DNA of 11,397 nt, taken from contig WBXJ01000080.1 in assembly GCA_008933045.1 (NCBI GenBank), forward strand, positions 1-11,397, read 5' to 3'. Each line of letters opens with the position of its first letter. Positions within the stretch are counted from its first letter, which is position 1. This document shows positions 1 through 5,412 of this stretch, in pieces. This DNA comes from Verrucomicrobiota bacterium (GTDB lineage Bacteria; Verrucomicrobiota; Verrucomicrobiia; Limisphaerales; SXQI01). Below the pieces are notes generated by a model. The model did not search any database. It had not been told where the DNA came from and saw only the letters and a program-made list of their open reading frames with translations. A program made the translations under genes and the position numbers.

Positions 1-1
1 C

Positions 2-172
2 TCGACTTCGGGCAAATCTGGATCGAATGCTCACACGAAGGATGAGGCATATGCTCCGCCTCGTGCTGAATGTGATCCCGGGCACTTTCCGCAGCAGGAC
101 CCGTGCACGCAGCTTGGGCTAGGTGGACAATCTCTTTACAATGCGGCTCACGTAAGAGATGCAGAGGAATGA
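2..172 (+). CDS. possible C-terminal end of an unidentified protein (5' partial)
   Basis: A frame open from the left edge runs 56 codons to a TGA at 170-172, about 30 bases before a strong hairpin terminator on the same strand, as the end of a gene would look. The residues are polar and probably disordered (for example SGKSGSNAHTKDEAYAPPRAE), and I do not recognise the family. The opposite strand is also open here, from a possible TTG at 182 to the left edge. It reads a helical, His/Cys-containing stretch beginning about VNIIPLHLLREPHCKEIVHL, but it has no ribosome binding site and starts right behind the T-run of the terminator hairpin. That is why the plus frame is preferred. Codon composition does not separate the two readings clearly. 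The sequence to the left of the window would settle it. Confidence 0.35.
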   Translation, partial: STSGKSGSNAHTKDEAYAPPRAECDPGHFPQQDPCTQLGLGGQSLYNAAHVRDAEE

Positions 173-201
173 TGTTGACCAAGAACAGAAGAAAAAAAAC
201 T

Positions 202-239
202 CGAACAACCCCCGCAGGGGTGGTTCGCAATTCTTTTTT
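202..239 (+). terminator. rho-independent terminator, able to work in both directions
   Basis: Bases 202-212 pair with 217-227 (11 positions, one A-G mismatch at 207/222) around a CGCA loop at 213-216. On the plus strand the stem is followed within a few bases by TTCTTTTTT at 231-239. On the minus strand it is followed after two bases by eight T (192-199 on the plus strand are A). On the plus strand it would end the transcript of the gene closing at 172 and insulate the tmRNA behind it. Confidence 0.8.
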
Positions 240-355
240 ATCTGTATTGGATTCAACAACCACCATGATACAAATGCTAACCCTCCGGAGCGAAAAATCA
301 AAATATATTTTTGTTGGGATCAGTCCCCTGGGGGCGTAATCGCTTCGGATCTTTC

Positions 356-383
356 TTGAATAAATGAGTTTTGAATGTAGATT
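356..383 (+). promoter_or_regulatory. putative sigma70-type promoter of ssrA
   Basis: TTGAAT (356-361) and TAGATT (378-383) are 16 bases apart, each matching four of six consensus positions. Transcription would begin near 390, about ten bases before the mature tmRNA 5' end at 400, which fits a short trimmed leader. The rest of the spacer after the terminator (240-355) is A/T-rich and shows no gene. Confidence 0.4.
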
Positions 384-399
384 AGAAAGGTCACTGGAT

Positions 400-752
400 G
401 GGGGCGTACTGGTTTCGACTTGAAGAACGCGCCAGAGGTGGCATGCCGAGGATGGTACGTTGGCCTCGTAAATCACCGAACCAAAAATTAAAAGCTAACG
501 AAGAACTAGCTCTCGCGGCCTAAGTGCCACGACGTTCGCCGCCGCATACCTGCTCAGGTGGATGAACGCTATAGCAGGTTAGGGTAATCGTGGAGACTGC
601 GCGCGACTTGCCCGAAATTTTGCATGCGGACTATGTAGTGCGACTCGGGTCGGGACGGTATCGCATCGCAGACAACTCTCTCCTGACTAAGCATGTAGTC
701 ACGGCTGGTAAATTAGTCAAGCACGCGGGTTCAACTCCCGCCGCCTCCACCA
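400..752 (+). ncRNA. ssrA: transfer-messenger RNA (tmRNA), one-piece form
   Basis: tmRNA rescues ribosomes stalled on broken mRNA: it enters charged with alanine like a tRNA, then serves as template for a degradation tag. The 5' end GGGGGCG (400-406) pairs with CGCCTCC (742-748, one G-U) to form the acceptor stem, followed by A749 and an encoded CCA at 750-752. The T-arm GCGGG-TTCAACT-CCCGC lies at 725-741. The family signatures TGGTTTCGAC, GGCATGCCGAGG and TTGGCCTCGTAAA are present in the usual order. Length is 353 nt, normal for a bacterial one-piece tmRNA, with pseudoknot-rich sequence after the tag. No circular permutation or intron is seen. It converges with mqnC, whose stop codon lies 20 bases downstream. 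Confidence 0.97.
494..523 (+). other. tmRNA proteolysis-tag reading frame (ANEELALAA, stop)
   Basis: Aligning the block GGCCTCGTAAA...GCN-AAC-GA with the E. coli tmRNA puts the resume codon at GCT (494-496). The nine codons read A-N-E-E-L-A-L-A-A and stop with TAA at 521-523. With the alanine carried by the tmRNA itself, the added tag would be ten residues. It ends in ALAA, the usual signal for ClpXP/ClpAP-type proteases, and is one codon shorter than the ten-codon E. coli frame (ANDENYALAA). The resume position is inferred by alignment. The upstream frame is also open but lies outside the usual tag region. Confidence 0.88.
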
Positions 753-773
753 CTTGTTTTGGTTGGATTTTTT
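746..773 (+). terminator. probable terminator directly behind the tmRNA
   Basis: Bases 746-752 (TCCACCA, the tmRNA 3' end) can pair with 760-767 with one bulged T at 763, leaving a 7-base loop, followed by six T at 768-773. The stem is short, but its place behind a stable RNA is right. It reuses the CCA end, so it competes with the acceptor stem until the 3' end is processed. The T-run overlaps the stop codon of the convergent mqnC (TAA, 772-774 on the plus strand). Confidence 0.5.
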
Positions 774-1881
774 AGTTCAGCAGTTGATACCAATTATCTC
801 GCTGTTTCGCTTCAAAACCCAAATCTTCGATCAATCGTCGCATGTCGGCGACACCCATTTTGAAGGTGGTTCCTGCCTGTGAGACCACGTTTTCTTCAAT
901 CATAATGCTGCCTAAGTCGTTGGCTCCGTATTTGAGGGCAACCTGTCCAATCTCAGGCCCTTGGGTGACCCATGAGCTTTGTATATTTGGGATGTTATCG
1001 AGATAAATTCGGCTCAACGCTTGCATCTTTAAATACTCGTGAGCTCCCACGGTTGGTGCTCGCAGCTTGGTGTTCTCCGCTTGAAATGTCCACGCGATGA
1101 ACGCGGTGAATCCGCGAGTGGAATCTTGCTGTCTTCGCACTCGGTCGAGGTGTTCGATTCGTTCCTCCAAGGTTTCCACATGTCCGAACATCATCGTCGC
1201 GGTGGAGGCGAGTCCCAGCCGATGTGCGGTTTCCATCACGCCGAGCCACTCGTCGCTCATGGCCTTGAGGGGGGCGATTTTTTTTCGGACGCGATCGACT
1301 AGAATTTCTCCACCACCCCCGGGAATCGAACCCAATCCTGCTTTGACGAACTCGCGGATGATTTCCTCGACGGGGCGCGCGAATACTTCCTGAAAATGGA
1401 TGAATTCACTGGGGCTGAAACCGTGAATGTTTACTTGAGGAAATTTGGTTTTGATATGCCCCAACAAATCGAGATACCACTGCATCGAGAGCTTGGGGTG
1501 ATGGCCGCCCTGCATCAGAATCTGCGTCCCGCCGAGTGCGATTGTTTCCTCAATCTTTCGATCGATTTCCGGATGGGTAATGACGTAAGCATCTGTATCC
1601 CGTTCCGTGCGGTAAAAGGCGCAGAACTTGCAATAAACATTACAGACGTTCGTGTAGTTCACGTTCCGATCCACAATGTAAGTGACGATTTGGTTGCCTT
1701 TGCCGCTGTAAGCTTGAGCCTTCGCGAGATCTCTGCGGCGATCAGCCAGTGCCCCTAGCTCCCCCAGAGGCAAGCTGTGTAACTTTAACGCCTCTCCGGC
1801 CCCAATTCGACCGCCATCCCAGACTTTCTGGAGCACCTGATCTAACGCCACATCATCAATCACGTTTTTAGAGTAACCCAT
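772..1881 (-). CDS. mqnC: cyclic dehypoxanthinyl futalosine synthase (radical SAM, menaquinone pathway)
   Basis: MqnC closes dehypoxanthinyl futalosine into its cyclic form by a radical SAM reaction in the futalosine route to menaquinone, in the cytoplasm. The 369-residue protein has the [4Fe-4S] motif C-x3-C-x2-C at C80, C84 and C87, inside NVNYTNVCNVYCKFCAFYR, the wording typical of MqnC rather than of MqnE. The glycine-rich stretch GLGSIPGGGGEIL and the later AWTFQ, WVTQG and MIEENVV segments also fit the family, and the length is normal. The ATG start gives the expected N-terminus, with only a weak GGA upstream. The gene lies 44 bases behind a 68-codon gene and then bioA on the same strand, so the three may be cotranscribed. 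No other mqn gene is in the window. MqnE is the nearest alternative. Confidence 0.93.
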   Translation of the reverse strand: MGYSKNVIDDVALDQVLQKVWDGGRIGAGEALKLHSLPLGELGALADRRRDLAKAQAYSGKGNQIVTYIVDRNVNYTNVCNVYCKFCAFYRTERDTDAYVITHPEIDRKIEETIALGGTQILMQGGHHPKLSMQWYLDLLGHIKTKFPQVNIHGFSPSEFIHFQEVFARPVEEIIREFVKAGLGSIPGGGGEILVDRVRKKIAPLKAMSDEWLGVMETAHRLGLASTATMMFGHVETLEERIEHLDRVRRQQDSTRGFTAFIAWTFQAENTKLRAPTVGAHEYLKMQALSRIYLDNIPNIQSSWVTQGPEIGQVALKYGANDLGSIMIEENVVSQAGTTFKMGVADMRRLIEDLGFEAKQRDNWYQLLN

Positions 1882-1925
1882 GGCAAGGATCCGAACAAGC
1901 CATCGTGAATGGGTCGGCGGGACGA

Positions 1926-2132
1926 TTAAGCAGCGACTGGGAGAATTGGAGCGGGATGATCAAACGCGACCAAGGCATCGACTGCTTGGAGCAAGGTTCG
2001 TGCGCCGTGCAGGGCCACACAAACTGCCTTGGCACTTCCGCACACGTGCACATCGGCGTAGAAGACACCCTCCACCCTCCGCAACCCAAACTGCTTCATC
2101 ACTTCATTTGCTAAAACTTCTTCCGTTTCCAT
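1926..2132 (-). CDS. small protein of unknown function (68 aa) between bioA and mqnC
   Basis: I do not recognise this protein. It is likely a real gene: ATG at 2132 has a clear Shine-Dalgarno GAGGTG (2137-2142 on the plus strand) four bases away, better than those of its neighbours, and its codons favour G in the first position. The N-terminus METEEVLANEVMKQFGLRR is polar and looks helical. The middle GVFYADVHVCGSAKAVCVAL has two cysteines (about C31 and C38) in a small-residue stretch. The rest is hydrophobic, ending in PAPILPVAA. There is no signal peptide and no clear membrane segment. It sits 95 bases after bioA and 44 bases before mqnC, so a link to cofactor synthesis is possible only by position. 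Confidence 0.65.
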   Translation of the reverse strand: METEEVLANEVMKQFGLRRVEGVFYADVHVCGSAKAVCVALHGARTLLQAVDALVAFDHPAPILPVAA

Positions 2133-2227
2133 CTAACACCTCATTTTCAAAGCCCACTAGATGGCGTTTTCGTCAACGCACCGTGGGTAATTGATACCTG
2201 TTAGACACCGGAAGCCCTGCAAATGTT

Positions 2228-3700
2228 TCAATGTTTCTCAAGTTTTTCTGAGTTTTTTGGATGATTGGGAAAAATCTCAACGATCGAATCATGGAGGCAG
2301 GTCAATATCTGCTGAACTTGGGAGGGAGTTGTGCAATAGGGGGGCATCACCACGATTACGTTGCCGATGGGTCGTGTCAACACGCCTCGACGCGCCATAG
2401 CTTCGCAGACCCGAAACCCAGCTCTATCCTTGAGTGCCAATGGTTTGCGAGTTTTCCAATCTTCCACCAGCTCGACTGCCAGAATGAGGCCGCATTGTCG
2501 CATATCGCCGACCTGCGGCAATTCCCAGAGCACTGCCGACTCGGTTCGTAACGCTGCCGCTAGGCGATGTCGTTGTTGCCGTGTCCGCTTTGTTTCCAAT
2601 AGCTCCACATTTGCCAAAGCCACCGCGCTTCCGAGGGCATTGCCGGTATAACTGTGCCCATGGAAAAACGATTTAAACTCCTCGTATCGACCCAAGAATA
2701 CGTCGAACACACGCTGAGTCGTCAACGTTGCAGCCATTGGCAAATAGCCTCCCGTCAAGCCCTTTGCCAGCACTAGGAAATCGGGCTGGACCCCCTCAGC
2801 GTGAGATGCAAACCACACGGGTTGACCATTGCTATCCTCGTCCACAGTTGCTCGACCGAAACCCGTCATGACCTCGTCGGCGATGAGTTGGGTTCCATGC
2901 CGTCGTAGCACCTTACTTACCTGCTGTAACCACCCTTCCGGCTGCGGAATCATCCCCGCAGCCCCTTGCAACCCCGGTTCGACCACCATGGCGGTATAGG
3001 GCTCGCCTTGGGCCTGTTTGGTTGCACAAACCTCCTCCACCTTGGCGACACATTCCCATTCACAAACTCGGTAAGTCCTCGCATCCGCCCTTTTCGGTGC
3101 AGCCCGATTAAAGGGGCATCGGTAACAATAGGGACTCATCACGGAATCGGTGGGGAACAATAGGTTCGCGTAACTTTTGTGAAAGAGATCGATATGCCCC
3201 AAACTAACGGCACCTAAGGTGTCTCCATGATAGGCACCTTCCAACGACAGAAACCGTGGCGACGCCGATAATCCGCTGCGTTGAGCGAATTGATATGCCT
3301 GTTTCAGAGCGACTTCCATCGCAGTCGAGCCGTCGTCCGAATAAAACACCTTGGACAACGTGTCATCGGGACCCATCACCTCGGATAAATTGATTGGATT
3401 TGCCAACCGCACCAGCTCGCCCGCTAATTTCGCCGCAGGTTCGTTTGTCAGTCCTAAGAAAGACGAATGAGCCACCTTCGCCAATTGACCGCGTAAGGCC
3501 TTATCTAGCGCGGGATTCCGGTGTCCGTGCAGATTGGTCCAAATCGAAGAGTTGGCATCGAGATACGATCGTCCCTTGGAATCCTGAAGCGTTGCGCCTT
3601 TTCCAGAGGTAATCACGATCGGCTCATGCCCCAACCAATCTTGCATCTGTGTGAAAGGGTGCCACACATATTTTTGATCCAGCTCAGTGAGAGGAAGCAT
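2228..3700 (-). CDS. bioA: adenosylmethionine-8-amino-7-oxononanoate aminotransferase
   Basis: BioA moves the amino group of S-adenosylmethionine to 8-amino-7-oxononanoate, making 7,8-diaminononanoate for biotin. It is a cytoplasmic, fold-type I PLP enzyme. Family marks in order: WHPFTQM (13-19), DANSSIWTNLHGH (48-60), the phosphate-binding DDGSTAMEVALK (122-133), GAYHGDT (155-161), ADEVMTGFGR (274-283) with the PLP-contacting D275, and LAKGLTGGYLP (311-321) with the Schiff-base lysine K313. I start at ATG 3700 (490 residues). A GTG at 3712 would add MWAR but leaves almost no room for a ribosome binding site. The protein is longer than the roughly 430-residue E. coli enzyme, partly because of an insert near 190-217 with four cysteines (C192, C195, C213, C217). 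No other bio gene is near. It is transcribed away from the propeller/redoxin/monooxygenase block. Confidence 0.95.
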   Translation of the reverse strand: MLPLTELDQKYVWHPFTQMQDWLGHEPIVITSGKGATLQDSKGRSYLDANSSIWTNLHGHRNPALDKALRGQLAKVAHSSFLGLTNEPAAKLAGELVRLANPINLSEVMGPDDTLSKVFYSDDGSTAMEVALKQAYQFAQRSGLSASPRFLSLEGAYHGDTLGAVSLGHIDLFHKSYANLLFPTDSVMSPYCYRCPFNRAAPKRADARTYRVCEWECVAKVEEVCATKQAQGEPYTAMVVEPGLQGAAGMIPQPEGWLQQVSKVLRRHGTQLIADEVMTGFGRATVDEDSNGQPVWFASHAEGVQPDFLVLAKGLTGGYLPMAATLTTQRVFDVFLGRYEEFKSFFHGHSYTGNALGSAVALANVELLETKRTRQQRHRLAAALRTESAVLWELPQVGDMRQCGLILAVELVEDWKTRKPLALKDRAGFRVCEAMARRGVLTRPIGNVIVVMPPYCTTPSQVQQILTCLHDSIVEIFPNHPKNSEKLEKH

Positions 3701-3823
3701 ACGAGCCCACACCCTACCGTGCCAGGCCCGTCGAGCAAAACAAATGTGTTACGCCGTGAGTTAATGCGCAGGGCTTGCAGGCGTTGCTGGTGAAGTGGCT
3801 TGGATTCGGTTAAAGTCGAGGCG

Positions 3824-4795
3824 ATGTTGTTTTGCTCCACTAGGTTGTTTTTTTTGATGCTGGTGGTGATTGCTTTCGGCGATTCGGTTACCTCGGTGAG
3901 GGGTGATCGGTATCCTGTGGAATACGAACTCCGAGCGGACGATTACTGGCGGGTTACGATGCCCAATGGGATGCGTTTTGATACTTCTGGGCTTGCTTTG
4001 GATGAAGGAGGTCGGCTTCTGACGGTGCATGATCGCAACCCTGAAGTGTGGCATATCCAACCTTCCAAGACGGATGGAAGTCTTGAATCGCACGTCGCGG
4101 GTGTATCGATGCTGACGAATTGTTTTACGCCTTTACAACTTCGACCCTTCGCTCATGAAAAAATCGATCGGTATGATACCGAAGGTCTCGGCGTGGATTC
4201 GCAGGGTCGGCTTTATAGCTGCGAGGAGGCTAACCGGTGGATACTGCGGTTCGACCCCTCACGCGGTGTGGTCGAAAGGCTTCCGATCGACTGGTCGACA
4301 GTGCGTCGGTACTTTAGCAGCGACGCGAATGCTTCTTTTGAGGGAGTTGCGGTGGGTGATGACCAACGGCTTTATGTCGCCAACGAACGCAATTCCGCAC
4401 GCATTTTTGTCGTTGATCTTCGCACTTTTGAAATCATCGATCATTTTGCCGTTTCACCTCGAGGGAGCGGGTTCGGTTTTTTGCATTATTCCGATCTTTG
4501 TTGGCATCGTGGTTTTTTGTATGTCCTCTGTCGTCACCAGTACGTGATATTAAAAGTTGACCCTAGCACGCATCGAGTGCTTGCAGAATATCACTACAAA
4601 AAACTGGAAAAATTACCTGAACATCGGTACCAAAGTCGTTACCCCACTGGAATTATGGAAGGTCTAGCCGTGGATGATCAGAATTTCTGGCTTCTTACTG
4701 ATAACAATTGTGAGACTCGGAAGCAGGATCCTAAAGATCGGCGGCCAACTCTTTTCCGCTGCCTCCGGCCTGATACATTGGGAACCACTCGATGA
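3824..4795 (+). CDS. secreted beta-propeller protein, esterase-like phytase / SdiA-regulated type
   Basis: Exported protein of 323 residues. The N-terminus MLFCSTRLFFLMLVVIAFGD is a typical signal peptide (hydrophobic core about 8-18, cleavage probably near 20-27). The mature part has spaced propeller-blade motifs: FDTSGLALDEGGRLL (from 52), YDTEGLGVDSQGRLY (from 117), SFEGVAVGDDQRLYV (from 171) and MEGLAVDDQNFWLLT (from 278). This E-G-(L/V)-A-V-D pattern, followed by charged residues such as CEEANR and DNN, is that of the esterase-like-phytase and SdiA-regulated families. Members are often only named by structure, so a phytase or esterase activity is not shown. A TTG at 3800 would add eight residues before the signal peptide. 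ATG 3824, with GAGG just ahead, is preferred although the spacing is short. Its stop overlaps the next start by four bases (ATGA at 4792-4795). Confidence 0.82.
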   Translation: MLFCSTRLFFLMLVVIAFGDSVTSVRGDRYPVEYELRADDYWRVTMPNGMRFDTSGLALDEGGRLLTVHDRNPEVWHIQPSKTDGSLESHVAGVSMLTNCFTPLQLRPFAHEKIDRYDTEGLGVDSQGRLYSCEEANRWILRFDPSRGVVERLPIDWSTVRRYFSSDANASFEGVAVGDDQRLYVANERNSARIFVVDLRTFEIIDHFAVSPRGSGFGFLHYSDLCWHRGFLYVLCRHQYVILKVDPSTHRVLAEYHYKKLEKLPEHRYQSRYPTGIMEGLAVDDQNFWLLTDNNCETRKQDPKDRRPTLFRCLRPDTLGTTR

Positions 4796-5412
4796 GCTTG
4801 CGCAACGCATCCATTAAAGTTTACGGCTCACTTTTAGTGATCGGGCTGATCGTTGGCGTTGGACTCTTCTATTTACGGCGAACCTCGACACCTGTCGTCT
4901 CCACGGCACTGAGTGCGGTAGGTTATGATCTAGAAGGCAAGCCTGTATTTCCATTTGCCAGCAAGGCCCGTCATGGAGTGGTGCTCATATTTAGCAAGGT
5001 GGATTGCCCTAATTCAAATCGGTACGCGCCCGAGATTCGACGGTTGCACGAGGAGTATACCTCGCGTGGTTTTAAGTTCTGGGTGGTTTATCCCGATTCT
5101 GAGACAACGATCCCCGAGCTCCTCAAGCATCAGAGCGAATATCAATTACCCAAAGATGTCCTACGCGATCCTGCGCACGCGCTGGTGCGTTTGAGTCAGG
5201 TTCGCGTGACTCCAGAAGCCGCTGTGTTTCTCGCCGATGGGAAACTCGTTTATCACGGGCGCATTGACAATCGCCATGTAGATTTTGGAAGCACCCGGCC
5301 AGAAGCCACTGAACATAATCTTCGGCAGGTGTTGCAGCAGATCGAGCAGGGTGGGAAGGTGACGCGGAGCAGCACCACGGCGGTGGGTTGTTATATTGAT
5401 CGGATTCAATGA
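4792..5412 (+). CDS. membrane-anchored thioredoxin-fold redoxin with a single active-site cysteine
   Basis: Protein of 206 residues. One hydrophobic segment (about 10-28) followed by arginines (FYLRR) is best read as an N-terminal anchor, placing the catalytic domain outside the membrane. The domain has the AhpC/TSA/redoxin fold: VVLIFSKVDCPNSNRYAPEI (63-82) with C72 in a C-P-N-S motif, so the second cysteine of a thioredoxin is replaced by S75, and the cis-proline loop RVTPEAAVF with P141. A second cysteine, C200, lies in the C-terminal VGCYID. In related redoxins I recall a similar GCxI motif, so C72 and C200 could pair or bind a metal; that is inference. It overlaps by four bases with the genes on both sides, so translation is probably coupled. 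It may handle electrons or copper for the downstream monooxygenase. Reductase, peroxidase and metallochaperone roles all remain open. Confidence 0.82.
   Translation: MSLRNASIKVYGSLLVIGLIVGVGLFYLRRTSTPVVSTALSAVGYDLEGKPVFPFASKARHGVVLIFSKVDCPNSNRYAPEIRRLHEEYTSRGFKFWVVYPDSETTIPELLKHQSEYQLPKDVLRDPAHALVRLSQVRVTPEAAVFLADGKLVYHGRIDNRHVDFGSTRPEATEHNLRQVLQQIEQGGKVTRSSTTAVGCYIDRIQ

Noticed and set aside
119..301. Minus-strand 60-codon frame across the terminator hairpin
   Set aside because: It runs through the stem and both T/A runs (giving a run of phenylalanines), has no ribosome binding site and looks like no protein family.
742..752. tmRNA 3' end as a phage or island attachment site
   Set aside because: The ssrA 3' end is a common integration target, but no repeat of it, integrase or foreign genes occur in the window.
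590..775. Plus-strand frame of 61 codons with an apparent start at 590
   Set aside because: It lies inside the pseudoknot and tRNA-like part of the tmRNA, so it is structural RNA, not a gene.
1868..2089. Alternative minus-strand frame of 73 codons overlapping the 68-codon gene
   Set aside because: It overlaps the mqnC start, is rich in Cys, Trp and Ser, and lacks a ribosome binding site, whereas the other frame has a good one.
3761..4093. Minus-strand frame of 110 codons upstream of bioA
   Set aside because: It is antisense to the signal peptide and first blade of the propeller gene; composition is odd (many His, Pro, Arg) and no start signal is seen.
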